Source of the DNA: UBA9732 sp003456855
GTDB taxonomy: Bacteria; Spirochaetota; Spirochaetia; Sphaerochaetales; Sphaerochaetaceae
Length of the DNA stretch: 27,051 nucleotides
NCBI GenBank assembly: GCA_946626785.1
Contig: CAMOUY010000020.1
Location: 1-27,051 of the forward strand
Reading direction: 5' to 3'
Shown here one piece after another: positions 20,812-27,051 of the stretch. The translations under genes and the position numbers were made by a program. Position 1 is the first letter of the stretch. Every line of letters starts with the position of its first letter. The notes beneath the pieces are model-generated. The model was given only the letters and a program-made list of their open reading frames with translations, was not told the origin of the DNA and searched no databases.

Positions 20812-22026
20812 TCAACCACGCCTTGCGTATGCTTTTGCAAGCCCGCCTTCAGAGGTCTCACGGTATCTCTGGTTCATGTCCAGACCCGTGTAGTACATGC
20901 TCTTTAGTACCATGTCATAGCTGATGTTTCTGGTTCCGGTAAGGAAGAAGGCGATGTTTGCAGCATTCAAGGCCCTCATGGCTGCAACGGCGTTACGCTC
21001 GATGCAAGGAATCTGAACAAGACCGCAGATAGGGTCACAGGTAAGACCAAGATGATGCTCCAAGGCAACCTCTGCAGCATACTCGATCTGGTCTATATTG
21101 TAGCCGAAGGCCTGACCGGCAGCCGCTGCCGCCATCGAACAGGCAACACCAACCTCAGCCTGGCATCCACATTCGGCTCCGGAGACTGATGCGTTCTGCT
21201 TTGCAAGTTCTCCAAAGAGACCTGCAACTGCAAGGCACTTTAGAACCTGTTCCTCGGTCAGTCCCCTCTTTGAGGACAGATAGTAGAGAACAGCAGGAAG
21301 GACTCCACAGCTTCCACAGGTCGGAGCGGTGACCACTGTACCGTTGTCAGCGTTCTGCTCGCTGCATGCAAAGGCATAGGAGCAGACAAGCTGTGCCTCC
21401 ACAAGTTCGGCATGCTTGTTCTGTGGAACCTGTTCATGGAGGTACTTGGCCTTTCTGTGCACATGGAGTGGTCCTGGAAGATCGCCGGACTTGGACAGAC
21501 CCTCTTCGATCTCGTTCTTCATGGCATCCCAGACAGTCTTGAGGAAGTCCCAGATCTCCTTGCCTTCACTGAGCTCTATGTACTCTACAAGACCTATGTA
21601 CCTGAAGGAACAGAACTGCCTGATCTCTGCAAAAGAGTTCTCCATATAGATATCATCGTCTGCTTTTTTGACGGTTTCCCCTTCAATCACGATATCGCCA
21701 CCACCGATGCTCTCATATCTCTGACGAGCTATCTCAGCACCTGTCTCGCTGATTGCAATGAGGTCCAGAGTGTTTGGGTGCTTGATATCCTCAGGGTCCT
21801 TCTCCGGTACAATGACATCAACGCTCTTCGGTGCGAAGGTGTCCGCCAGGACACGGTCGGTTCCATGGCCCTTGCCCGTCTTGCCCAGGCTGCCATAGAG
21901 ATATGCGCGGTATGATGCCGCATCAGGATACTTCTCCTTGAAATGGGTGGCTGCAAAGCCAGGTCCCATTGTATGGGAGCTGGATGGTCCCTTTCCTATC
22001 TTGAATATATCTCTGATTGATTTCAT
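20812..22026 (-). CDS. sdaA: L-serine dehydratase (iron-sulfur, single-chain)
   Basis: A 404-residue enzyme converting L-serine to pyruvate and ammonia. The N-terminal 'FKIGKGPSSSHTMGP' (8-22) and the catalytic-domain segments 'TAPTCGSCGVLPA', 'SGAECGCQAEVG' (C286/C288) and 'LTCDPICGLVQIPC' (C330, C334, C341) identify the [4Fe-4S] class, not the PLP class. The beta and alpha parts, separate in Bacillota, are fused as in E. coli SdaA, but the chain is about 50 residues shorter than the E. coli enzymes. An AAGGGG site lies 7 nt before ATG 22026. It is transcribed away from the MATE gene and ends at its own terminator. Such an oxygen-sensitive cluster fits an anaerobic lifestyle and use of serine as a pyruvate source. 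Confidence 0.95.
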   Translation of the reverse strand: MKSIRDIFKIGKGPSSSHTMGPGFAATHFKEKYPDAASYRAYLYGSLGKTGKGHGTDRVLADTFAPKSVDVIVPEKDPEDIKHPNTLDLIAISETGAEIARQRYESIGGGDIVIEGETVKKADDDIYMENSFAEIRQFCSFRYIGLVEYIELSEGKEIWDFLKTVWDAMKNEIEEGLSKSGDLPGPLHVHRKAKYLHEQVPQNKHAELVEAQLVCSYAFACSEQNADNGTVVTAPTCGSCGVLPAVLYYLSSKRGLTEEQVLKCLAVAGLFGELAKQNASVSGAECGCQAEVGVACSMAAAAAGQAFGYNIDQIEYAAEVALEHHLGLTCDPICGLVQIPCIERNAVAAMRALNAANIAFFLTGTRNISYDMVLKSMYYTGLDMNQRYRETSEGGLAKAYARRG

Positions 22027-22065
22027 ACAATTCCCCTTTTTACATTGCCTTTAATCAGTCCCATT

Positions 22066-22094
22066 AATCTAATGGACAAGAAAGAAGTTTTCAA
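22066..22094 (-). promoter_or_regulatory. Possible promoter for the L-serine dehydratase gene
   Basis: On the minus strand TTGAAA (22094-22089), a 17-bp spacer and TAGATT (22071-22066) lie about 40 bp before the ATG. The -35 is good and the -10 is moderate. Confidence 0.4.
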
Positions 22095-22097
22095 CCC

Positions 22098-22126
22098 ACT
22101 ACACCTTTTTCATAATTAAATATATT
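22098..22126 (+). promoter_or_regulatory. Possible promoter giving a leaderless MATE transcript
   Basis: ACTACA (22098-22103), a 17-bp spacer and TATATT (22121-22126) end 8 nt before ATG 22135. The -35 match is weak and the -10 is good. No Shine-Dalgarno sequence separates it from the start. Confidence 0.4.
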
Positions 22127-22134
22127 ATGTGACC

Positions 22135-23529
22135 ATGCCATTCGCAAGTGCTAACAAGCCGGGAGATGCAGACCTTCTCAACGGCCCGATAATGGGCAAG
22201 ATATTCAAATTCGTACTTCCTCTGATGCTGACAAATCTGCTGCAGAATCTTTACAACGCAGCGGACATGGTCGTTGTGGGACTGTCCAATGTGGACGGTG
22301 CAATCGGAGCGATTGGAACAACCAGTGCCCTGGTCAACTGCATCCTCAACATCTTCATGGGCTTTGCAGTCGGTTCAAGCGTAATGGTAGCCAGAGCCAT
22401 AGGCGAAAGAAACAGGGACAAGGCCTCCGATGCAGTCCACACAGCAATCATGATCAGCCTTATCTCAGGCATCTTGACAATGGGTCTTGGTCTGTGGATC
22501 TGCCGCCCGATCCTTGCTCTGATGGGAGACAAGGGACACATTCTGGACCTTGCAACCCTGTATACAAAGATCTACTTCCTCGGAGTCCCGTTCATATCCA
22601 TGACGAACTTCCTGATCTCCATCTTCAGGGCAAAGGGAGACACCAAGACCCCGCTTATAGTCCTGACGCTGACAGGTCTTCTCAATGTAATGCTGAATCT
22701 GCTGTTCGTACTCGGCTTCCACATGTCGGTTGATGGGGTTTCACTTGCAACAGGAATCTCGAACCTGGTCTCGATGGTGGTGCTTGGAGGCATACTCGCC
22801 AAGGACAAGGGTCTTTGCAGACTGGACATCAAGAAACTCAGAATCGAGAAGTACGCACTTAAGGGAATAGTCTACAACGGTCTTCCAGCAGGCATCCAAG
22901 GAGCACTCTTCTCCCTTTCCAACATGATAATCCAGAGCAGCATAATCAACATAAACAACACGGTCTGCCCGGGAGGTTCGGACATAATAGACGGAAACGC
23001 AGCTGGTGCCAGCCTTGAGAGCTTCGCCTATGTGGCAACCAACTCCGTCTGCCAGGCAGCGGTGACCTTCGTCAGCCAGCACTATGGCGCAAAGAAGTTC
23101 AAGAGAGCCGGCAAGGTCATCAGGGACTGCTATCTTGTGTCCTTCCTGATCGCCGAGACTGTTTCGCTGCTGATCATCCTCCTCAGGATACCTCTCATCA
23201 ACATCTATGTTGACTCTCCAATGGCAGTGAAGGCGGCGGAGACAAGAATACTCTACATGCTCACCCTCTACTTCACCCTGGCTTCAATGGACACCGGTTC
23301 CGGCATAGTCAGAGGCCTTAACAGATCCATACTCTCAACAACTGTCACGCTGATAGGTTCCTGTGTTCTCAGAATAGTCTGGATCGCAACTGTGGTGCGT
23401 GTGCACATGACACTTGAATTCGTGTACCTCTCCTATCCGCTCTCATGGAGCATAACGGGACTCTGCCACTTCATAGTGACGATGACGGTTAGAAGAAAGC
23501 TTCTCAAACAATATCCCGAGTCAGATTGA
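22135..23529 (+). CDS. MATE family efflux transporter (second copy)
   Basis: A 464-residue MATE exporter of the DinF/NorM-like superfamily with about twelve membrane segments in two halves. 'LPLMLTNLLQNLYNAADMVVVG' near the N-terminus, 'RAKGDTKTPLIVLTLTGLLNVMLN' in the middle and 'FVSQHYGAKKFKRAGKVI' in the second half are family signatures. A GTG at 22129 is in frame upstream, but neither start has a ribosome-binding site. ATG 22135 sits 8 nt after a TATATT box and may be translated from a leaderless message. It is divergent from the L-serine dehydratase gene across about 100 bp and faces the RseC-like gene at its end, with only a 14-bp gap. The substrate is unknown. Confidence 0.92.
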   Translation: MPFASANKPGDADLLNGPIMGKIFKFVLPLMLTNLLQNLYNAADMVVVGLSNVDGAIGAIGTTSALVNCILNIFMGFAVGSSVMVARAIGERNRDKASDAVHTAIMISLISGILTMGLGLWICRPILALMGDKGHILDLATLYTKIYFLGVPFISMTNFLISIFRAKGDTKTPLIVLTLTGLLNVMLNLLFVLGFHMSVDGVSLATGISNLVSMVVLGGILAKDKGLCRLDIKKLRIEKYALKGIVYNGLPAGIQGALFSLSNMIIQSSIININNTVCPGGSDIIDGNAAGASLESFAYVATNSVCQAAVTFVSQHYGAKKFKRAGKVIRDCYLVSFLIAETVSLLIILLRIPLINIYVDSPMAVKAAETRILYMLTLYFTLASMDTGSGIVRGLNRSILSTTVTLIGSCVLRIVWIATVVRVHMTLEFVYLSYPLSWSITGLCHFIVTMTVRRKLLKQYPESD

Positions 23530-23543
23530 TTAATGATTAAAAC

Positions 23544-23990
23544 TCAGTCTTCCTTATCAGTGGGGACAGGATCGCTGCCCTTGCCGACTATCTTTGTGAT
23601 TGACGGCATGAGCTTCTTCTTGTGCCTGATTGTTATGATTGCGCTGATGCCGAAGGCAAGTGCCATGGCCCCGAAGCCGGCAAGCGCATGGATGATCTCG
23701 TTCTGTGCAGGAAGCGCAGCCTTGCAGATAAGGTATCCTACAGGGAACAGTGCAAGCGGCAGTGCAAAGACAAGCACAGTGCTGAGGATGGTCCTTCCTG
23801 GTGGCATGTAGAGCTCGACGTAGTCACCCTCCTCTATCTCGACCTTCTTGGGATTGAGGGCGACGAACTCGTTGTCATCCTTGTTGTTGCAGAACATGGA
23901 GGCATGGCAGCCCTCGCAGGCTGATGTCAGACAACCCATCTTGACGCTTCCGTCCTTCAATATCCCCTTCACCTGTGAAACACTGTACAT
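23544..23990 (-). CDS. RseC/MucC-like membrane protein (SoxR-reducing system family)
   Basis: A 148-residue small membrane protein. Four cysteines near the N-terminus, C20, C25, C28 and C34, form the pattern C-x4-C-x2-C-x5-C typical of RseC-family proteins. A small beta-rich segment ('DYVELYMPPGR') follows, then two membrane spans (about 63-86 and 93-116) and a charged tail. Family members associate with Rnf/Rsx electron-transfer complexes or sigma-factor control in Proteobacteria; here only the family can be stated. The frame is open further upstream, but GAGGGG lies 6 nt before ATG 23990 and the extension overlaps the preceding gene, so 23990 is chosen. It follows the YmdB-like gene by 10 nt and is presumably co-transcribed. 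Confidence 0.85.
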   Translation of the reverse strand: MYSVSQVKGILKDGSVKMGCLTSACEGCHASMFCNNKDDNEFVALNPKKVEIEEGDYVELYMPPGRTILSTVLVFALPLALFPVGYLICKAALPAQNEIIHALAGFGAMALAFGISAIITIRHKKKLMPSITKIVGKGSDPVPTDKED

Positions 23991-24000
23991 ATCAAACCCC

Positions 24001-24810
24001 TCAAACCTTTGCTGGAGGCATCTCGACCTCAACGTCCTTCATGATGGTCTCGATGGCTATGGCCTTTCCGCTATTGTCATCGACATCAACCAGAAGACCC
24101 TGCATCTGCGGCTTCTCCCAACTCTCGTGGGACCTGACCTGGACCTGTGTACGAAGCTTCTTGATCTCATGCTCAGGCTCAAAGCCTCCAACGCTGACCG
24201 ATGCACCGCATCTTCCAAGGTCCGTTATGAAGGCAGTACCACCATCAAGGATTGTGGCATCGGCGGTGAGGACCTTGCTGTGGGTTCCTACAACTGCACT
24301 GACCTTACCGTTGAGCAGAAGACCCATTGTGATCTTCTCGGCAGTAGCCGAGGCATGGAAGCTGTAAAGGACTATAGGTGTCTCAGTCCTGGCCTTCTCG
24401 ACGATGTTCTCAGCGGCTATGAACGGGTTGTTGAGATGCGGGTTGTTGAAGTTGCACATGCCAAGTGTGTTGATTATGCAGACCTTGCGATCCCCAACTG
24501 TCATGTAGCGGATACCTCGTCCGGGAACGGACTCCGGATAGTTTGCAGGTCTGAGGATGTTGGAACGCTTGGATATGCCCTCCACCATATCGATCTTGTA
24601 GAAGGACTTCTCTCCCATGGTGAGAACATCTATGCCCATATGCTGAAGAGTGATGGCGTTCTGGAAGCCCAGGCCGAATCCGCTGGTCGCACCTTCGCCG
24701 TTGGCTATGACCAGGTCAATGCCTTTCTCCTTCCTGAAATCCTTCAGGGCATTCTTGATGACGCCTATTCCACAGCGTCCGACTATCTCACCTAAGAACA
24801 AAATCCTCAT
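24001..24810 (-). CDS. YmdB-family metallophosphoesterase homologue with degenerate active site
   Basis: A 269-residue protein co-linear with the YmdB/TIGR00282 family (2',3'-cyclic nucleotide phosphodiesterase in Bacillus subtilis). Recognisable blocks are 'MRILFLGEIVGRCG', 'IANGEGATSGFG', 'NILRPANYPESVPGRGI', 'FHASATAEK', 'VVGTHSKVLTADATILDGGTAFITDLGRCG'. Compared with my memory of the B. subtilis protein, D8 is E, N40 is G, the N67-H68 pair (metal ligand and catalytic His) is E67-K68, and the second His of GTHTH is Lys (179). E39, H152 and H177 remain. The protein is probably inactive as a standard phosphodiesterase or uses a rearranged centre. The frame continues open upstream across lptC, but the family's N-terminus begins at ATG 24810. 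No Shine-Dalgarno sequence is present; a -10 box ends 7 nt upstream. It is co-directional with the RseC-like gene. Confidence 0.88.
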   Translation of the reverse strand: MRILFLGEIVGRCGIGVIKNALKDFRKEKGIDLVIANGEGATSGFGLGFQNAITLQHMGIDVLTMGEKSFYKIDMVEGISKRSNILRPANYPESVPGRGIRYMTVGDRKVCIINTLGMCNFNNPHLNNPFIAAENIVEKARTETPIVLYSFHASATAEKITMGLLLNGKVSAVVGTHSKVLTADATILDGGTAFITDLGRCGASVSVGGFEPEHEIKKLRTQVQVRSHESWEKPQMQGLLVDVDDNSGKAIAIETIMKDVEVEMPPAKV

Positions 24811-24817
24811 GAATCCA

Positions 24818-24846
24818 AATTTACAGTTCTTTGAACTGATTGGCAA
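24818..24846 (-). promoter_or_regulatory. Promoter for the ymdB-like gene, placed for a leaderless mRNA
   Basis: On the minus strand TTGCCA (24846-24841), a 17-bp spacer and TAAATT (24823-24818) end 7 nt before ATG 24810. The -35 box is 5 bp from that of the divergent lptC promoter, so the two promoters share one short control region. Confidence 0.5.
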
Positions 24847-24851
24847 CCACT

Positions 24852-24879
24852 TTGCAACCTGTCCCTTTCGTTGTATATT
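24852..24879 (+). promoter_or_regulatory. Promoter for lptC-lptA-lptB-rpoN, placed for a leaderless mRNA
   Basis: TTGCAA (24852-24857), a 16-bp spacer and TATATT (24874-24879) end 7 nt before ATG 24887. No ribosome-binding site is visible between box and start. It would drive the whole Lpt-rpoN series. Confidence 0.55.
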
Positions 24880-24886
24880 TAATCCC

Positions 24887-25423
24887 ATGAAAGCCGGAAA
24901 CATGGCATGCTTATTGCTAGCTTCTCTTTTGGTCCTTTTACTTGGGGCCTCCTGCTCCAGAGCGGGATCAGACCAGATACCAATAGGGGAACAGGAGCTT
25001 CCCGACATGGAGATGAGAGATGCCTGGTACACGCTGTCACAGGATTCGGACGACCCTATGGTCATGCATGCATCGCAGATCACAATCTACAAGACCGACA
25101 GGGACACGGTCCTTGAGAACGTCAGTTTCACCCAGGGCACAAAGCTGTCCGGAAGCTGCGACCATGCAAGCGTTGCAACGGATAACAAGCATGCCACGTT
25201 GACTGGAAAGGTCCAGATCCACAAAGAAGATGGCGAAAACAGTGTTACAATTGTTTCTGAGGACATCGTCTGGGATGGAGAAGAGAACACCTTCACCTGT
25301 GAGGGAGAGGTTCTGGTCACCTATGGAGATGGAACGCAGATAAGGGCCGCTGGCTTCAGTGCGGCATTTGATGAGAATCTCTACGAGTTCGGCAGCATCC
25401 TGGAGGGGACGTTGGTGCAATGA
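24887..25423 (+). CDS. lptC: LptC-like lipoprotein of the envelope glycolipid export machinery
   Basis: A 178-residue protein whose first 23 residues are a lipoprotein signal ending in the lipobox L-G-A-S-C23. The remainder is beta-rich and repetitive ('ASQITIYKTDRDTVLENVSFTQG', 'VTIVSEDIVWDGEENTFTCEGEVLV'), the OstA/LptC-like beta-jellyroll pattern. LptC links the inner-membrane transporter to the periplasmic LptA bridge. E. coli LptC is anchored by a membrane helix; a lipoprotein version is unusual but plausible. The gene's position before lptA and lptB supports the assignment more than sequence alone. It has no Shine-Dalgarno sequence and begins 7 nt after a -10 box. Its stop overlaps lptA by the ATGA sequence. 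An alternative reading is a second LptA-like lipoprotein. Confidence 0.75.
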   Translation: MKAGNMACLLLASLLVLLLGASCSRAGSDQIPIGEQELPDMEMRDAWYTLSQDSDDPMVMHASQITIYKTDRDTVLENVSFTQGTKLSGSCDHASVATDNKHATLTGKVQIHKEDGENSVTIVSEDIVWDGEENTFTCEGEVLVTYGDGTQIRAAGFSAAFDENLYEFGSILEGTLVQ

Positions 25424-26052
25424 GAAGAAAGTATATAGTCCTTACAATTCTGGCGCTGCTTGCCTTTGCCGCATTGCCGCTTGCAGCAGACACGATATCC
25501 TTCAACGGAGGCTACACGAAGGTTGACCTCCAGGAGGGGAAGAAAAGCGTCACCCTCTCAGGCGGAGCTACGGTCTCCACAGACCAGGTCGACCTTGAAT
25601 CGGACTCGATCAGCATCTACGGTGAGAACTACAGATATGTCAGCTGCACTGGAAACGTCTCGGCAGTCGAGAAGGAGCACGGCATAAGCTTCAAGAGCCC
25701 GACCCTCTTCTACGACAGAACCAACGGCAAGGTCACCTCAGACAGCTGGATAGAGATCCAGGACAACGAGAACCAGGCAGCCCTCTCCGGAGCATGGTTC
25801 GAGTTCGACATGCAGAAGAGATTCATCAAGCTCCAGATGATGGCAAGGGTCATCAAGGTCACCGATGAGGGCCTCATGGTCTGCAGGGCCGACTCCATCG
25901 AGTATGACGGTGAGAACAACATGGTCTCCCTCAAGGGTGGTGCGACAGTCAACTGGAACGATGACACCTACAGTGCTGCCATGATCACAGTCAATCTGGA
26001 TACAAACGAAATAACCCTCTATGGTTCAATCTCAGGAGAGTTCAATGGCTAA
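25420..26052 (+). CDS. lptA: LptA/OstA-like periplasmic bridge protein
   Basis: A 210-residue secreted protein with a signal peptide (residues 1 to about 23, ending LPLAADTI). The mature part is a run of beta-strands with repeated OstA-type units: 'KKSVTLSGGATVSTDQVDLESDSISIYG', 'YVSCTGNVSAVEKEHGISFKSPTLFYD' and 'MVSLKGGATVNWNDDTYSAAMITVNLD'. These follow the 'V...G.v......a..i.yd.' pattern of LptA. It starts within the lptC stop (ATGA) and overlaps lptB by 8 nt, so the three are translated together. In Gram-negative bacteria LptA carries lipopolysaccharide across the periplasm. In a spirochaete lacking LPS it would carry another glycolipid; which one is not known from this sequence. Confidence 0.85.
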   Translation: MRRKYIVLTILALLAFAALPLAADTISFNGGYTKVDLQEGKKSVTLSGGATVSTDQVDLESDSISIYGENYRYVSCTGNVSAVEKEHGISFKSPTLFYDRTNGKVTSDSWIEIQDNENQAALSGAWFEFDMQKRFIKLQMMARVIKVTDEGLMVCRADSIEYDGENNMVSLKGGATVNWNDDTYSAAMITVNLDTNEITLYGSISGEFNG

Positions 26053-26776
26053 CACGCTGACTATAGAGCACCTGAGAAAGGTCTACGGAAAGAGAGAGGT
26101 TGTGAAGGACATCTCATTCTCCATGCAGGGAGGGCAGATCATCGGTCTGCTCGGACCGAACGGAGCAGGAAAGACAACCTCCTTCTACATGATAGTCGGC
26201 TTCATCAAGAACGATGGCGGCAAAATTGCAGTCAACGGAATAGACATCTCAGACGAGCCCATGTACAAGCGAGCCAGGATGGGGATCTCCTACCTGCCGC
26301 AGGAACCTTCCATCTTCAGAAAGCTCAGCGTAGAGGACAACATCCGCCTTGTCGCAGAGACCAGAAAGGATGTGGATTCAAGGCGCAAGGAGGAGATCGT
26401 CAAGGGTCTTCTGAAGTATTTCGGGCTCACAAAGCTAGCAAAGCAGAAGGGCTACACCCTCTCCGGTGGAGAGAGAAGAAGAACAGAGATCGCACGCTGC
26501 CTTGCAACAAGCCCTAGGTTCCTGCTTCTGGACGAGCCTTTCGCAGGCATCGACCCGAAGGCGGTCTTCGAGATCAAGCAGATCATCCGATCCCTTGCCA
26601 AGATGGGTATAGGCGTTCTTCTGACGGACCACAATGTTCGTGATGCACTGTCAATAACAACAAAGTCACATATAATCAGTGAAGGTCGAATCCTTGTCTC
26701 GGGAGGAAAGCAGGAGCTTCTTGCTAACGAGATCGCCCGTGACATCTATTTCGGAGACTCTTTCGAGGAGACGTGA
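26045..26776 (+). CDS. lptB: Lpt export system ATP-binding protein
   Basis: A 243-residue ABC ATPase, the engine of lipopolysaccharide/glycolipid extraction from the inner membrane. Walker A is GPNGAGKT (37-44), the Q-loop is in 'LPQEPSIF' (Q86), the signature LSGGERRR is at 139-146, Walker B FLLLDEP at 159-165, and the switch His is H196 in 'LLTDHNVRD'. The tyrosine/'SFYMIVGFI' stretch after Walker A, the 'YLPQEPSIFRKLSVEDNI' segment and the short length separate LptB from LIV-type ATPases. The frame is open from 26021, but AGGAGAG just before ATG 26045 and the normal LptB N-terminus fix the start there. It lies between lptA and rpoN, the order known from many Gram-negative genomes. The membrane partners LptF/LptG are not in the window. 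Confidence 0.95.
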   Translation: MANTLTIEHLRKVYGKREVVKDISFSMQGGQIIGLLGPNGAGKTTSFYMIVGFIKNDGGKIAVNGIDISDEPMYKRARMGISYLPQEPSIFRKLSVEDNIRLVAETRKDVDSRRKEEIVKGLLKYFGLTKLAKQKGYTLSGGERRRTEIARCLATSPRFLLLDEPFAGIDPKAVFEIKQIIRSLAKMGIGVLLTDHNVRDALSITTKSHIISEGRILVSGGKQELLANEIARDIYFGDSFEET

Positions 26777-27051
26777 TGGACTTCGGCCTGACCCAGACAC
26801 TAAAGACTGAACAGACTCTATCGCCTCAGATGCTCCAGTCGCTTGCGCTTCTGCCAATGCCGATTCTGGAGCTGAAGGCCCACATCCAGTCCGAGATCGA
26901 GAGCAACCCTGCCCTGGAGATTCCGGAGTCCGAGTTCTCCCTCTCTCTGTCTGATACCCCGAAGGAGAGGGATCTGGATGATCGCATGGACGATGCAGAC
27001 TCCTCTGACTACGAGAACATGTCCTACGACGAGCCATCCTATACTGAGTCC
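26776..27051 (+). CDS. rpoN: RNA polymerase sigma-54 factor, N-terminal 92 residues (window ends inside gene)
   Basis: The visible part is region I of sigma-54, which contacts core polymerase and activator ATPases: 'LTQTLKTEQTLSPQMLQSLALLPMP' with regularly spaced leucines and glutamines, then 'ELKAHIQSEIESNPALE'. An acidic, low-complexity region II ('DLDDRMDDADSSDYENMSYDEP') follows and runs off the window. The ATG overlaps the lptB stop by one base (TGATG), with GAGGAG 5 nt upstream, so it is translationally coupled to the lpt genes. Sigma-54 directs transcription from -24/-12 promoters with enhancer-binding activators. Its presence implies such activators elsewhere in the genome. The DNA-binding domain and RpoN box lie outside the window. 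Confidence 0.95.
   Translation, partial: MDFGLTQTLKTEQTLSPQMLQSLALLPMPILELKAHIQSEIESNPALEIPESEFSLSLSDTPKERDLDDRMDDADSSDYENMSYDEPSYTES

Noticed and set aside
23848..24795. A 315-codon plus-strand open frame antisense to the ymdB-like and RseC-like genes
   Set aside because: The minus-strand proteins have clear family motifs and starts; the plus frame gives no recognisable protein and has no ribosome-binding site.
24811..25083. A 91-residue in-frame N-terminal extension of the ymdB-like gene
   Set aside because: It runs antisense through the signal-peptide region of lptC, shows no family similarity, and the YmdB N-terminus begins exactly at ATG 24810.

Overview
The window most likely comes from a Gram-negative-type bacterium: it carries lptC-lptA-lptB (envelope glycolipid transport) followed directly by rpoN (sigma-54). 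I lean towards a host-associated spirochaete of the Sphaerochaetaceae type. The grounds are a Cys-less 'FAGASSE' solute-binding-protein leader, spirochaete-like gene content and several genes of Bacillota flavour (DUF3793, flavodoxin). The taxonomy is an inference. I saw no rRNA, tRNA, CRISPR array or insertion sequence.

Region 1 (1-8713, minus strand) is a long co-directional run that reads as a nutrient-import and catabolic operon. In transcription order it holds a ketopantoate-reductase-like dehydrogenase, a cyclase-family metal hydrolase, two tandem isocitrate-lyase/PEP-mutase superfamily paralogues with unusual active-site motifs, and a complete Dpp/Opp-type peptide ABC transporter (binding protein, two permeases, two ATPases; the last ATPase is cut by the window edge). 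The transporter and the two lyase-like genes are clearly more AT-rich than the genes upstream, so the operon looks assembled from two sources. Upstream on the same strand lie a MATE exporter and a LacI-family regulator (8836-11218), the natural candidate regulator.

Region 2 (11364-15405, minus strand) holds a methyltransferase and an esterase behind a terminator, then a DUF3793-flavodoxin pair driven by a near-consensus promoter flanked by two matching inverted repeats (probable metal-responsive operators). Next comes a two-gene repair unit: a Vsr mismatch endonuclease overlapping a stand-alone 5'-3' exonuclease.

Region 3 (15473-17723, minus strand) is a metal-export operon: a separate HMA-domain metallochaperone and a P1B-2 type Zn/Cd/Pb ATPase without its own HMA domain. 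Its consensus promoter carries two CATATT/AATATG dyads. An isolated plus-strand gene (17869-18660) of lower GC encodes an unfamiliar protein with a PD-(D/E)XK-like C-terminal half.

Region 4 (18807-23529) holds an acyl-CoA synthetase, a single-chain iron-sulfur L-serine dehydratase (both minus, each with a clear terminator) and a divergent second MATE exporter.

Region 5 (23544-27051) holds RseC-like and YmdB-like genes on the minus strand, divergent from lptC-lptA-lptB-rpoN on the plus strand. The YmdB homologue has lost several metal and catalytic residues. Four genes (vsr, the second MATE gene, ymdB, lptC) lack a Shine-Dalgarno sequence and have a -10 box 7-8 nt before their ATG, which suggests leaderless mRNAs. 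Most other genes here have good ribosome-binding sites, and several of those sites correct the apparent longest start.
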